Assembly: GCA_963728395.1 (NCBI GenBank)
Contig: CAVSJJ010000001.1
Coordinates: 186,001-250,000, forward strand
Direction: 5' to 3'
Origin: CAVSJJ01 sp963728395
Lineage (GTDB): Bacteria; Actinomycetota; Actinomycetes; Actinomycetales; Dermatophilaceae
Length of the DNA: 64,000 bases
Shown here in pieces: positions 42,038-51,752 of the stretch (position 1 is its first letter; every line of letters begins with the position of its first letter). The translations under genes were made by a program, and so were the position numbers. Below the pieces are notes generated by a model that worked only from the letters and a program-made list of their open reading frames with translations, searched no databases and had not been told where the DNA came from.

Positions 42038-44083
42038 GTGACCATCGAGCGCGCTGCCGGACCCGCCGACCACCCCCGCCCGTGGCCCCTGCCCGGCGTC
42101 GGGCTCGGTGGCGACTACAACCCCGAGCAGTGGCCGGAGGAGACCTGGGCGCAGGACGTCGCGCTGATGCAGCAGGCCGGGGTCACCTTCGCCACGGTGG
42201 GCGTCTTCTCGTGGGCGCTGCTCGAGCCGGAGGAGGGCCGCTTCGAGTTCGGCTGGCTGGACCGGGTCATGGACCTGCTCCACGAGGGCGGGATCCGCGT
42301 CGACCTCGCGACGGCCACCGCATCCCCCCCGCCCTGGCTCTCGCGGGCCTACCCCGAGATCCTGCCCGTCGACCGGGAGGGACGCCGACTCTGGCCCGGC
42401 GGGCGCCAGGCGTGGTGCCCCAGCTCCCCGGTCTTCCGGGACAAGGCACTCGCTCTCGTCGAGGCGGTCGCCGACCGTTATGGCGCCCACCCGGCCCTGG
42501 CGATGTGGCACGTCTCGAACGAGTTGGGCTGCCACAACGTGCACTGCTACTGCGACACGTCCGCCGAGGCCTTCCGTCGCTGGCTGCAGCGCCGCTACGG
42601 CGACGTGGCCACCCTCAACGACGCGTGGGGGACGACCTTCTGGAGCCAGCACTACTCCGCCTTCGAGGAGGTCCTTCCCCCCCGGCTCGGGACGGCCATC
42701 CCCAACCCGACCCAGCAGCTCGACTTCGCCCGGTTCAGCTCCGAGGAGCTCCTCGAGTACTACCGGGCCGAGCGCGACGTCATCCGCCGGATCACCCCGG
42801 ACGTGCCGGTGACGACGAACTTCATGGTCATGACGCACACCACCGGGATGGACTACTGGTCCTGGGCGCCCGAGATGGACCTCGTCTCCCAGGACCACTA
42901 CCTCGACCACCGCCTCGAGGACCCAGCCCACGAGCTCGCCTTCTGCGGAGACGTCGTCCGGGGACTCGCCGGCGGCGACCCCTGGTTCCTCATGGAGCAC
43001 TCGACGAGCGCGGTGAACTGGCAGCCGGTCAACATCGCCAAGCAGCCCGGCGAGCTGCTGCGGACGAGTCTGGGTCACGTCGCCCGCGGGGCGGACGCCG
43101 TGGGCTACTTCCAGTGGCGCGCCAGCCGGGCCGGCGCCGAGAAGTTCCACTCCGCACTGCTCCCCCATGCCGGGACCGACACGAAGGTGTGGCGCGAGGT
43201 GAGCGAGCTCGGCACGATCCTCGGCCGCGCCGCCGACGTCGCCGGGACCCGGGTCGAGCCGGCGCAGGTCGTGCTCCTGCTCGACTGGCCGGCCCGCTGG
43301 GCCGCCGACCTCGACAGCCACCCCTCCTCGCTCGTCCGCTCCATCGACGCCCCCGTCGCCCTGCACCGGGCCCTCTGGCGTCGCGGGGTCCCCGTCGACG
43401 TGCGTCGGCCGGGCGCGGACCTCACCGACGCCGCCGTCGTCCTCGTGCCGTCCCTCTACCTCGTCGACGACGCGGCGGTCGAGCGGATCATGAGCGCGGC
43501 CGAGGCCGGCGCCCACGTCGTCGTCACCTACTTCTCCGGCATCGTCGACGAGAACGACCACATCCGGCTCGGCGGCTACCCGGGCGCGTTCGCCGAGCTC
43601 CTGGGGATCGGCACCGAGGAGTTCTTCCCGCTGCGGGCCGACCAGAGCGTGCGGCTCATCGGCCCGGGCAACGGGCCATGGACCGGCTCGTTGTGGTCGG
43701 AGCTGACCCATCTGCGTGGCGCCGAGGCGGTCGCCGTCCACGCCGACGGCCCGGTGGCCGGGCACCCGGCGGTGACCCGGCATACGACCTCCGGGGGCGG
43801 CAGCGCGTGGTATCTCGGGACCTCGCTCGACCCCAGGTCCCTCGACGCCGTCCTCGCGATGGTCCTGGACGGGGCCGGCGTGGAGCCGCGGACCCCGGCC
43901 CCCGAAGGGGTCGAGGTCGTGCGACGCTCGGCCGAGGACCGGTCGTTCCTCTTCGTCATCAACCATGGCGAGGGCGAGGCCGCCGTCCCGGCGGTCGGCC
44001 ACGACCTCGTCGCCGACCGTCCGGTCGAGGGCACCGTCACCATCCCCGCCGGCGGTGTGGCGATCGTGAGGGAGAGGCGCTGA
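42038..44083 (+). CDS. Beta-galactosidase, glycoside hydrolase family 42
   Basis: 681-residue retaining beta-galactosidase. The start GVGLGGDYNPEQWPEETW is the GH42 signature. The acid/base Glu is in HVSNELGCHN (near residue 162) and the nucleophile Glu in FLMEHSTSAVNW (near residue 319). The cysteines HNVHCYC match the zinc site of some GH42 enzymes. A trimerisation-like domain and a small C-terminal beta domain follow. No signal peptide. The GTG start fits the promoter geometry. The stop overlaps the regulator ATG (TGATG). Confidence 0.93.
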   Translation: MTIERAAGPADHPRPWPLPGVGLGGDYNPEQWPEETWAQDVALMQQAGVTFATVGVFSWALLEPEEGRFEFGWLDRVMDLLHEGGIRVDLATATASPPPWLSRAYPEILPVDREGRRLWPGGRQAWCPSSPVFRDKALALVEAVADRYGAHPALAMWHVSNELGCHNVHCYCDTSAEAFRRWLQRRYGDVATLNDAWGTTFWSQHYSAFEEVLPPRLGTAIPNPTQQLDFARFSSEELLEYYRAERDVIRRITPDVPVTTNFMVMTHTTGMDYWSWAPEMDLVSQDHYLDHRLEDPAHELAFCGDVVRGLAGGDPWFLMEHSTSAVNWQPVNIAKQPGELLRTSLGHVARGADAVGYFQWRASRAGAEKFHSALLPHAGTDTKVWREVSELGTILGRAADVAGTRVEPAQVVLLLDWPARWAADLDSHPSSLVRSIDAPVALHRALWRRGVPVDVRRPGADLTDAAVVLVPSLYLVDDAAVERIMSAAEAGAHVVVTYFSGIVDENDHIRLGGYPGAFAELLGIGTEEFFPLRADQSVRLIGPGNGPWTGSLWSELTHLRGAEAVAVHADGPVAGHPAVTRHTTSGGGSAWYLGTSLDPRSLDAVLAMVLDGAGVEPRTPAPEGVEVVRRSAEDRSFLFVINHGEGEAAVPAVGHDLVADRPVEGTVTIPAGGVAIVRERR

Positions 44084-44916
44084 TGTTCGCCCAGCAGCGC
44101 CACGAGCGCATCCTCGATGAGGTGCGCACCCGTGGCGCGGTCCGGGTCAGCGGCCTCGTCGAGGAGCTCGGCGTGTCCGACATGACGATCCGTCGGGACA
44201 TCGCCCACCTCGCCCGCAAGGGCCTGGTAGCCCGGGTCCACGGCGGGGCGACGGCGGTGAGCGGCCGCAGCGCCGAGGAGCCGGCGTTCGCCGTCAAGGC
44301 GGGGCTGCAGACCGGGGAGAAGCACGGGATCGCCGTCGCCGCCGCGCGGCTGGTCCGTCCGGGCGACTCGGTCGCCCTGTCGGCCGGCACGACGACGTAT
44401 GCGGTTGCCCTCGAGCTGCGCACGATCCCCAACCTCACCATCGTCACCAACTCCCTGCCGGTCGGGGACGCGATGAACGCGATGCCGCGGACCGACCGCA
44501 CCGTCATCCTCACCGGCGGCATCCGGACCCCGTCCGACGCCCTCGTCGGACCCGTCGCCGTGACCACCCTGCGTTCGCTGCACGTGGACTGGCTCTTCCT
44601 CGGCGTCCACGGCTTCGACGACCGGGCCGGCTTCACGACACCCAACCTCGTCGAGTCCGAGACCAACCGCGCCCTCATCGCCTGCGCGAGCCAGGTGGCC
44701 GTCGTCGCCGACAGCACGAAGTGGGGCGTCGTCGGCCTCAGCTCCATGGCGCGGCTGGGTGAGGTCGACGTGCTCGTCACCGACGACAAGCTCGACCCCG
44801 ACACCCAGCGCGCGCTCAGGGCCCGGGTGCCGCGGCTCATCCTCACGCCGCACCGGAACGGGGCAGCGGACGGGAGCGACGACGACTCGGCGCCCCGGGG
44901 CGGCGAGGCGTCATGA
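44083..44916 (+). CDS. DeoR/GlpR-family transcriptional regulator
   Basis: 277-residue regulator: an N-terminal winged helix-turn-helix (RHERILDEVRTRGAVRVSGL, then VSDMTIRRDIAHLARKGL) and a C-terminal sugar-phosphate-sensing domain with GTTTYAVALEL and the ADSTKWG motif. Usually a repressor released by a phosphorylated sugar. In operon with GH42 and galT, it is the natural candidate to bind the paired 11-mers at 41.8-42.0 kb (inference). Confidence 0.9.
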   Translation: MFAQQRHERILDEVRTRGAVRVSGLVEELGVSDMTIRRDIAHLARKGLVARVHGGATAVSGRSAEEPAFAVKAGLQTGEKHGIAVAAARLVRPGDSVALSAGTTTYAVALELRTIPNLTIVTNSLPVGDAMNAMPRTDRTVILTGGIRTPSDALVGPVAVTTLRSLHVDWLFLGVHGFDDRAGFTTPNLVESETNRALIACASQVAVVADSTKWGVVGLSSMARLGEVDVLVTDDKLDPDTQRALRARVPRLILTPHRNGAADGSDDDSAPRGGEAS

Positions 44917-46049
44917 CCGTCGGGGCGGCCGGCGCGCGGGTGGGCCGCAGCCGCGGCCTGCTCGCCGACGGGCGTGAGATCATCTACTTCGACGACCGCG
45001 AGCCCTACGCCAGCGGCGCTGCCAGCCGCATCGTCCCCGACTCCAGGGCCCTGCGCCCCGTCGGCATCGGCTCGGTCCGGCGCCTGGACCCCCTGACCGG
45101 CGAGTGGGTCGTCATCGCCTCCCATCGCAACAGTCGCACCTTCCTGCCCCCGCCGGACGAGTGTCCCCTCTGCCCGACCATTCCCGGTCGTGCCCCGTCG
45201 GAGATCCCGGCCCCCGACTACGACGTCGTCGTCTTCGAGAACCGGTTTCCCTCGCTCGCGATGTCCTCGCCGGAGACCGAGCACTCCGTCGACGGCAACC
45301 GGCTGTGGCCGCAGGCGCCCGGCAACGGTCGATGCGAGGTCGTCTGCTTCACCTCCGACCACGACGCCGCGATGTCCTCCCTCGACGTGGGCCGAGTGCG
45401 GACCGTCGTCGAGGCATGGGCCGAGCGGACCGCCGCACTGTCGGCGATGCCCGGGATCCGCGAGGTCTTCTGCTTCGAGAACCGCGGCCAGGAGATCGGG
45501 GTGACGCTGAACCACCCGCACGGCCAGATCTATGCCTTCCCGTTCGTCAGCCCCCGCACCGAGGCCCTGCTGCGCCGGGCCGCCGAACACCGGTCGGCGA
45601 CCGGCGGCAACCTCCTCGCCGACGTGCTCCGGGCCGAGCGCGAGGCGCGGACCCGCATCGTGCTGACCGGCCAGCGGTGGACGGCCTACGTCCCCGCGGC
45701 CGCGCGGTGGCCGGTCGAGGTGCACCTCGCGCCGCACCGGGACGTCGCCGACCTCGCCGAGCTCGACCCCGACGAACGCGACGAGCTCGCCGAGGTCTAC
45801 CTCGAGCTGCTCCGCCGTGCCGACCGCTACTACGACGGCGTGCCGAGCCTCCCCTACGTGGCGGGCTGGCACCAGGCCCCGATCGGTCAGGGCCGCGGCC
45901 TGGCCCGGCTGCATCTGCAGCTGTTCTCGGTCCTGCGCGCGCCCGGGAAGCTGAAGTACCTCGCCGGGTCCGAGTCCGGAGCCGGCGCCTGGGTCAACGA
46001 CGCCAGGCCGGAGCAGATCGCGGCCCGGCTGCGCGAGGTCTCCTCGTAG
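44913..46049 (+). CDS. galT: Galactose-1-phosphate uridylyltransferase
   Basis: Leloir-pathway enzyme that exchanges galactose-1-phosphate with UDP-glucose, 378 residues. The active-site HPHGQIYA carries the nucleophilic His; zinc ligands are seen as CPLC near residue 85. ATG overlaps the regulator stop (ATGA). galK and galE do not follow. Galactose-1-phosphate must therefore be made by a kinase encoded elsewhere. Confidence 0.94.
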   Translation: MTVGAAGARVGRSRGLLADGREIIYFDDREPYASGAASRIVPDSRALRPVGIGSVRRLDPLTGEWVVIASHRNSRTFLPPPDECPLCPTIPGRAPSEIPAPDYDVVVFENRFPSLAMSSPETEHSVDGNRLWPQAPGNGRCEVVCFTSDHDAAMSSLDVGRVRTVVEAWAERTAALSAMPGIREVFCFENRGQEIGVTLNHPHGQIYAFPFVSPRTEALLRRAAEHRSATGGNLLADVLRAEREARTRIVLTGQRWTAYVPAAARWPVEVHLAPHRDVADLAELDPDERDELAEVYLELLRRADRYYDGVPSLPYVAGWHQAPIGQGRGLARLHLQLFSVLRAPGKLKYLAGSESGAGAWVNDARPEQIAARLREVSS

Positions 46050-46057
46050 CCCACCGC

Positions 46058-46831
46058 TCAGGGAGCGGGTGAGGCAACGGCCGCCTCGAGGGCCGCCGTG
46101 ACGACGGCGTCGACCGCCTCACGGACGACGTCACGGAACGGGTCGTAGCCCTCCATCGCGGTGTCGCCGGTGGCGAGCGGGTTGCCGTCGATGGCCAGCA
46201 CCGCGCCCGCGGCGACACCGTGCAGCCCGGCGACGACGAACAGCGCGGCGGCCTCCATCTCGACCGCCACGCAGCCGGCGCGCTGCCAGAGCTCGAGGCG
46301 CGGGCCGAGCACGTCGTGCGGGTAGAAGGCCGCGTTGGAGTAGACGACGCCCCGGCGGAGGCGATCCTCGCCGACCCCGGCCGCGCGGGCCGCGTCCTCG
46401 AGGGTGAGGGTCAGCCATGGGTCGGCGACGGCCGGGTACCCCGGCGGCACGAGAAGGTCGGTCAGCCCGTCCTCACGCACGGCGGCCGTCGCGACGACCA
46501 CCGCGCCGTCGTCGACATCGGGCCGCAGACCGCCGGCCGTGCCGGCGCGGACGATTCGTCGCGCCCCGCCCCGGCACAGCTCCTCGAACGCCACTCCGGC
46601 ACCCGGCCCCCCGATCCCGTGGGAGACGACGGTGACCGGAACGCCGCGATACGTTCCGCCGATGCTGAGGTACTCGCGGTTGCTGGCGAGCTCGCGGGCC
46701 TCGCCGAGCCGCTCACCCACGGCGCGGGCCCGCCCGGGGTCGCCGACGACCACGACGTTCGGCGCGAGCTCGGCGACCGGGAGGCGGGTGAGGGGCAGGA
46801 CGCCCTCACGGGCGGCGCGCATCGGGGACAT
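46058..46831 (-). CDS. Nucleoside phosphorylase (PNP/UDP family)
   Basis: 257-residue phosphorylase of the purine/uridine nucleoside phosphorylase family. Markers are VVVVGDPGRARAVGE (phosphate site), SHGIGGPGAGVAFEEL and VAVEMEAAALFVVAG (ribose site). Base preference, uridine or purine, cannot be decided by eye. AGGAG lies before the ATG at 46831. Stand-alone gene converging on galT. Confidence 0.85.
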   Translation of the reverse strand: MSPMRAAREGVLPLTRLPVAELAPNVVVVGDPGRARAVGERLGEARELASNREYLSIGGTYRGVPVTVVSHGIGGPGAGVAFEELCRGGARRIVRAGTAGGLRPDVDDGAVVVATAAVREDGLTDLLVPPGYPAVADPWLTLTLEDAARAAGVGEDRLRRGVVYSNAAFYPHDVLGPRLELWQRAGCVAVEMEAAALFVVAGLHGVAAGAVLAIDGNPLATGDTAMEGYDPFRDVVREAVDAVVTAALEAAVASPAP

Positions 46832-46949
46832 CGTGGCTCCTGGGAGGCTCGAGGGGAACGTCCGCAAGTATGCCGCCGGGCCCGTACGTCGAGGTTCGAT
46901 GCCGGGCGGCACGGTGGACACGGCCGGCCGGTGCGGGGAGGGTGAGTGC

Positions 46950-48029
46950 ATGGCCGCGGACACGATGATGGCTGTGGTGACGACCGGCCCGGGTGGCTAC
47001 GACCGGCTGGAGTACCGCTCGGTGCCGATCCCGATACCCGGGCCCGGGCAGGTGCTCGTCCGGGTTCTCGCCGCCGGCGTCAACAACACCGAGATCAACA
47101 CCCGGCTCGGCTGGTACTCCTCGACGGTGACCGGGGGCACCGGCTCGGCCGCCGACGGCGACCCCACCGAACCACCCACGGACGGCGGGTGGAACGAGCC
47201 CACCCCCTTCCCGCTGATCCAGGGCACCGACTGCTGCGGGGTCGTTGCGGGCGCCGGACCCGGCACCGACGTCTCGGCGCTGACCGGCCGGGTGCTCGTG
47301 CGACCGTGCATGCGCCCGCACGGCTTCGGGTCGATGGAGACCGTGTGGTTGGCCTCCGATGTCGACGGGGCCTTCGCCCAGTTCGTCGTCGTCCCCGTCG
47401 GTGAGGTCTTCCCCGTCGACTGCGACTGGAGCGACGCCGAGCTCGGCTCGATCCCGTGCGCCTACGGGACGGCCGAGAACATGCTCCACCGCGCGGGCGT
47501 CGCCGCGGGTGACCGGGTCCTCGTCACCGGGGCGTCGGGCGGGGTCGGCTCGGCGACGGTCCAGCTCGCCGCCCGACGGGGTGCACGGGTGACCGCGGTG
47601 TGCGGCGCCGCCAAGGCCGGGGCCGTCGGGGCGCTCGGGGCCGCCCGGGTCGTGACCCGCGAGGAGGACCTCGTCGACGCGATCGGCCCGGAGTCGCTCG
47701 ACGTGGCGGTCGACAACGTCGCCGGCCCCGGGGTCGCCGCCGTCCTTGAGGGCCTGCGCCGTGGGGGCCGCTACGTCTCCTCCGGCGCGATCGCCGGCCC
47801 GGTCGTCCGGCTCGACCTACGCACCGTGTACCTCAAGGACCTCACCCTGCTCGGCTGCACGGCATGGGACGAGCCGGTCTTCCCCAGCGTCCTCTCCGCA
47901 ATCGAGCACGGCGAGATCCACCCGGTGCTCGCGCGCACCTTCCCGCTCGAGGAGATCGTCGCGGCGCAGGAGGAGTTCCTCCGCAAGAGGCACGTCGGCA
48001 AGATCGTGCTGCTCCCCCCGACGCACTGA
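46950..48029 (+). CDS. Quinone-oxidoreductase-like / zinc-type medium-chain dehydrogenase
   Basis: 359-residue MDR-superfamily NAD(P)-dependent oxidoreductase. The nucleotide loop is VTGASGGVGSATVQLA (near residue 190), with a GroES-like N-terminal domain (PIPGPGQVLVRVLAAGVNNTEIN). Catalytic zinc ligands are not obvious, so a zinc-free quinone oxidoreductase or enoyl reductase is more likely than an alcohol dehydrogenase. GGGGAGGG precedes the ATG. The gap before it holds one 8-mer copy (46868). Confidence 0.78.
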   Translation: MAADTMMAVVTTGPGGYDRLEYRSVPIPIPGPGQVLVRVLAAGVNNTEINTRLGWYSSTVTGGTGSAADGDPTEPPTDGGWNEPTPFPLIQGTDCCGVVAGAGPGTDVSALTGRVLVRPCMRPHGFGSMETVWLASDVDGAFAQFVVVPVGEVFPVDCDWSDAELGSIPCAYGTAENMLHRAGVAAGDRVLVTGASGGVGSATVQLAARRGARVTAVCGAAKAGAVGALGAARVVTREEDLVDAIGPESLDVAVDNVAGPGVAAVLEGLRRGGRYVSSGAIAGPVVRLDLRTVYLKDLTLLGCTAWDEPVFPSVLSAIEHGEIHPVLARTFPLEEIVAAQEEFLRKRHVGKIVLLPPTH

Positions 48030-48041
48030 CCCGGCCGGTCG

Positions 48042-48075
48042 CCGGCGCGGGCGCCACGGGGCCCGGCCGCGCCGG
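48042..48075. terminator. Hairpin between convergent oxidoreductase and ileS
   Basis: CCGGCGCGG and CCGCGCCGG, a perfect 9-base stem with a 16-base loop, in the 57-base gap between two convergent stops; it can serve both strands. Confidence 0.65.
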
Positions 48076-48086
48076 TGCCCCCGCGC

Positions 48087-51000
48087 TCAGAGCGCGGCGA
48101 CCCGGATCCGCACGGGGAACCGCTCGTCGCCTACCTCGGCGGCGGACACCCCGGCGCCCTCGGCCAGGTCGTCGAGCTCGCTGAGCACGGTGAGCGACTC
48201 CGCGAGCGTCTCGCCCCGGACGAGGTCGCCATGCACGTCGGCCGCCCGGCGCACGAGCTCACCGCCGCTGACGGCGAGGGCGATCCGGTCGGTGACCTCG
48301 AGCCCGGCCGCTCGACGAGCCTGCTGGACCGCCCGGACGAGGTCGCGCGCGACGCCTTCGAGGGCCAGGTCGTCGGTGACCTCGGTGTCGAGGACGACGA
48401 ACCCGCCCCCCTGCAGCATCGCGGTCGCGTGGCTGCCGGCCCCGGCCTCGTCGACGACGGTCTCCAGGAGATACTCCCCCGCGACGAGCGCGATCCCACC
48501 GGAGACGACGGCGCCGTCCTCGGCGACCGACCAGTCACCGCTCTTGCTGCCCTTGATGGCGGTCTGGACGTCCTTGCCGAGCCGGGGGCCGGCCGCGCGC
48601 GCGTTGACCGTGAGCCGCTGGGTGATCCCGAAGTCGGACTCGTGGGCAGCGTCGACGTCGAGCACCCGGACCGACTTGACGTTCACCTCGTCGGCGACGA
48701 TCCCGGCATACGCCTCGAAGTCGGCGGCACGGGCGGTGACGACGGTCAGCTCACGCAGCGGCAGCCGGACCCGCAGGCCCTCCCCCTTGCGCAGCGAGGA
48801 GGCGGCGGAGCAGACGGCCCGGACCTGGTCCATCGCCGCGACGAGGCCGTCGTCGTCCGGGAGCAGCGCCGGGTCGGGCCAGTCGGCGAGGTGGACGGAG
48901 CGCTCCCCGGTGAGGCCACGCCAGATCTCCTCGGACACGAGGGGAAGGAGCGGCGCGGTGACGCGGGTCAACACCTCCAGCGTCGTGTAGAGGGTGTCGA
49001 ACGCGGCATGGGTGTCCGGCGTCGACGCCCCCTGCGAGGTGTCCCAGAACCGCTCGCGGGAGCGGCGGATGTACCAGTTCGTCAGGACGTCGACGAAGGT
49101 CCGCACCGACTCCGAGGCCCCGGGGATGTCGTAGGCGTCGAGCTGGTCGGTGACAGTCTCGACGAGGCCGCGCAGCTTGGCCAGGAGATACCGGTCGAGC
49201 GGATCGCTCGACGAGGTCGACCACCTCGCCTCGTAGCCGCCATCCTCAGCAGAGAGCGCGTTGGCGTAGAGGGAGAGGAAGTACCAGCTGTTCCACAGCG
49301 GGATGATGACCTGGCGAACCCCCTCGCGGATGCCCTCCTCGGTGACGACGAGGTTGCCACCGCGCAGGATCGGGCTCGACATGAGGAACCAGCGCATCGC
49401 GTCGGCGCCGTCCCGGTTGAACACCTCGGTGACGTCGGGGTAGTTGCGCAGCGACTTGCTCATCTTCTGCCCGTCGCTGCCCAGGACGATGCCGTGGGAG
49501 ATGCACGAGCCGAACGCCGGCCGGTCGAACAGGGCCGAGGCGAGGACGTGAAGCAGGTAGAACCAGCCCCGGGTCTGCCCGATGTACTCGACGATGAAGT
49601 CCGCGGGGAAGTGGTGCTCGAACCAGTCGTGGTTCTCGAACGGGTAGTGGACCTGGGCGAAGCTCATCGACCCGCTGTCGAACCACACGTCGAGGACGTC
49701 CTCGACCCGGCGCATCGTCGAGTTGCCGGTCGGGTCGTCCGGGTTGGGGCGGGTCAGCCGGTCGACGAACGGCCGGTGCAGGTCCGGCTCGCCCCGCTCG
49801 TTGAGCGGGAGCCGCCCGAAGTCCCGCTCGAGGTCGGCGAAGCTGCCGTAGACGTCCACCCGCGGGTATGCCGGGTCGTCGGACTTCCACACCGGGATCG
49901 GGCTGCCCCAGAACCGGTTCCGCGAGACCGACCAGTCGCGGGCGTTCTCGAGCCACTTGCCGAACTGGCCGTCCTTGACGTGCTCGGGCACCCAGGTGAT
50001 CTCCCGGTTGAGCTCACCCATCCGATCCTTGAAGTCGGTGACCCTGATGAACCAGCTCGACACCGCCATGTACATCAGCGGCTCGCGGCAGCGCCAGCAG
50101 TGCGGGTAGGAGTGCTCGTAGACCTCCTTGCGGAGCAGGACGGTGCCCCGGGTCGTCGAGCCGACCTCCGCCTCACCGGCGAACCCGTCGACGTACGTCC
50201 GGTTCTTCAGGTGCTCGACGACGAGCGGGTTCGCGTCGAAGACGTGCAGGCCCTCGTAGTCGGCGATCGGGTAGGTGAACCGCCCGTCCGCGGCGACGGG
50301 GACGACCGGGACGATGCCGTACCGGTCGGTGAGGAGCTTGTCCTCCTCACCGAAGGCCGGCGCGATGTGGACCATCCCCGACCCGTCGTCGGTCGTCACG
50401 TAGTCGGCGGGCAGGACGACGTGGCTGTGCGGGTGTCCCTCGTAGTAGGAGAACGGCGGGGTGTAGCGGCGGCCGACGAGGTCGCGGCCCTTCATCCGCT
50501 CCAGCACCCTGGCCTGCAGGTCCTCCTCGCTCATCGTCGCCTCGCCGAACAGCTCCTGGGCGTAGGTGCCGAGCCGCGCCTCGGCCAGGACGTAGCGCTC
50601 CGGCCGACCGGCATACTCCGACTCGACGACGACGTAGTCGATGTCCGGGCCGACGGCGGTTGCGAGGTTGCTCGGCAGGGTCCACGGGGTCGTCGTCCAG
50701 ACCAGGGCCAGCTCGCCGGTCTCGAGCCGGCAGCCGACCGTGACGGCGGTGTCCTTGCGGACCCGGTAGGACTCCTCGTCCATCCGCAGCTCGTGCGTCG
50801 ACAAGGGAGTCTGGTCGTTCCAGCAGTAGGGCAGGACCCGGAAACCCTCGTAGACCAGGCCCTTGTCGTGCAGCTGCTTGAACGCCCACAGCACGCTCTC
50901 CATGAACTCGGGGTTGAGCGTCTTGTAGTCGTTGTCGAAGTCGACCCAGCGGGCCTGCCGGGTGACGTAGCTGCGCCACTCGTCGGTGTACTTCATCACC

Positions 51001-51431
51001 GACTCGCGGCACTTGGCGTTGAAGGTCTCGATCCCCAGCTCGAGGATCTCCTCCTTGGTCTTGATGCCGAGTTGGCTCATCGCCTCGAGCTCGGCCGGCA
51101 GGCCGTGCGTGTCCCACCCGAACCGGCGGTCGACGCGGCGACCGCGCATCGTCTCGTACCGGGGGACGATGTCCTTGACATAGCCGGTGAGCAGGTGGCC
51201 GTAGTGCGGCAGGCCGTTCGCGAAGGGGGGCCCGTCGTAGAAGACGAACTCGTTGCCGCCGTTCTCGCCCTCGGGCCGGTTCCCGACCGAGGCACGGAAG
51301 GTGTCGTCCTGCGCCCAGTAGGCGAGGACGGCCTCCTCGATCTCGGGGAAGCGCGGGCTCGCGGGGACGCCGGGGGCGGCGCCGGGCCGGGCCGGCTGCG
51401 CGGCGAAGGTGGAGACCTTGGGGTAGGCCAT
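48087..51431 (-). CDS. ileS: Isoleucyl-tRNA synthetase
   Basis: Class I synthetase of 1114 residues. The HIGH-type motif is in PFANGLPHYGH (near residue 70-80) and KMSKS is in DGQKMSKSLRN (near residue 655); the CP1 editing domain lies between, with TTTPWTLPSN. The C-terminal part lacks the zinc ribbon of E. coli IleS, as in the long eukaryote-like type. AGGAG precedes the ATG at 51431. A T-box leader controls it. Confidence 0.96.
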   Translation of the reverse strand: MAYPKVSTFAAQPARPGAAPGVPASPRFPEIEEAVLAYWAQDDTFRASVGNRPEGENGGNEFVFYDGPPFANGLPHYGHLLTGYVKDIVPRYETMRGRRVDRRFGWDTHGLPAELEAMSQLGIKTKEEILELGIETFNAKCRESVMKYTDEWRSYVTRQARWVDFDNDYKTLNPEFMESVLWAFKQLHDKGLVYEGFRVLPYCWNDQTPLSTHELRMDEESYRVRKDTAVTVGCRLETGELALVWTTTPWTLPSNLATAVGPDIDYVVVESEYAGRPERYVLAEARLGTYAQELFGEATMSEEDLQARVLERMKGRDLVGRRYTPPFSYYEGHPHSHVVLPADYVTTDDGSGMVHIAPAFGEEDKLLTDRYGIVPVVPVAADGRFTYPIADYEGLHVFDANPLVVEHLKNRTYVDGFAGEAEVGSTTRGTVLLRKEVYEHSYPHCWRCREPLMYMAVSSWFIRVTDFKDRMGELNREITWVPEHVKDGQFGKWLENARDWSVSRNRFWGSPIPVWKSDDPAYPRVDVYGSFADLERDFGRLPLNERGEPDLHRPFVDRLTRPNPDDPTGNSTMRRVEDVLDVWFDSGSMSFAQVHYPFENHDWFEHHFPADFIVEYIGQTRGWFYLLHVLASALFDRPAFGSCISHGIVLGSDGQKMSKSLRNYPDVTEVFNRDGADAMRWFLMSSPILRGGNLVVTEEGIREGVRQVIIPLWNSWYFLSLYANALSAEDGGYEARWSTSSSDPLDRYLLAKLRGLVETVTDQLDAYDIPGASESVRTFVDVLTNWYIRRSRERFWDTSQGASTPDTHAAFDTLYTTLEVLTRVTAPLLPLVSEEIWRGLTGERSVHLADWPDPALLPDDDGLVAAMDQVRAVCSAASSLRKGEGLRVRLPLRELTVVTARAADFEAYAGIVADEVNVKSVRVLDVDAAHESDFGITQRLTVNARAAGPRLGKDVQTAIKGSKSGDWSVAEDGAVVSGGIALVAGEYLLETVVDEAGAGSHATAMLQGGGFVVLDTEVTDDLALEGVARDLVRAVQQARRAAGLEVTDRIALAVSGGELVRRAADVHGDLVRGETLAESLTVLSELDDLAEGAGVSAAEVGDERFPVRIRVAAL

Positions 51432-51748
51432 CGTCGATGCTCCTGGGCGGTCGCGGGTCGTGTCGGTCCTGCTCACGAGGACGACGTCGCCGGGCCGGCA
51501 AGCCGGTCCGACGGCACCGCGGTACCACCTCGCTTGCCGTGCGTCGCCGGCCCACCGGGCCGGCGGCATACGGCCGCTCGTCGCGGGCTGTGACGGGCCC
51601 ACCCGTCCGGGTCTAGTGAGCGGCCGGCCCGTGGGCCGTCCGCCGTTCTTCCGGAGGCTCGCCGCTGATGACGGCTCGAACGCCTTTCGGCGCAGGAGTC
51701 TACCGGCCGGGCCGCCGCGGGTCCGCCGAGTATCCGAGGAGGGTCTAC
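51432..51748 (-). promoter_or_regulatory. Isoleucine T-box riboswitch of ileS
   Basis: Leader of about 300 bases on the minus strand. The universal T-box core AGGTGGTACCGCGG is exact (51517-51530). Upstream lies a Stem I-like region in which ATC (51667-51669, within GCCGTCATCAGCGGC) is a fitting isoleucine specifier. TAGACC at 51743-51748 is a possible -10. The ileS ribosome binding site follows closely, so control may be by sequestration of that site, as known for actinobacterial ileS leaders, and not by termination. It contains one 8-mer copy (51564). Confidence 0.88.
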
Positions 51749-51751
51749 AGT
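51746..51751 (+). promoter_or_regulatory. Likely -10 box of the cobalamin-riboswitch operon
   Basis: TACAGT on the plus strand just before the riboswitch. It overlaps the minus-strand TAGACC box of ileS by three bases, so the two divergent promoters probably compete. Confidence 0.4.
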
Positions 51752-51752
51752 G

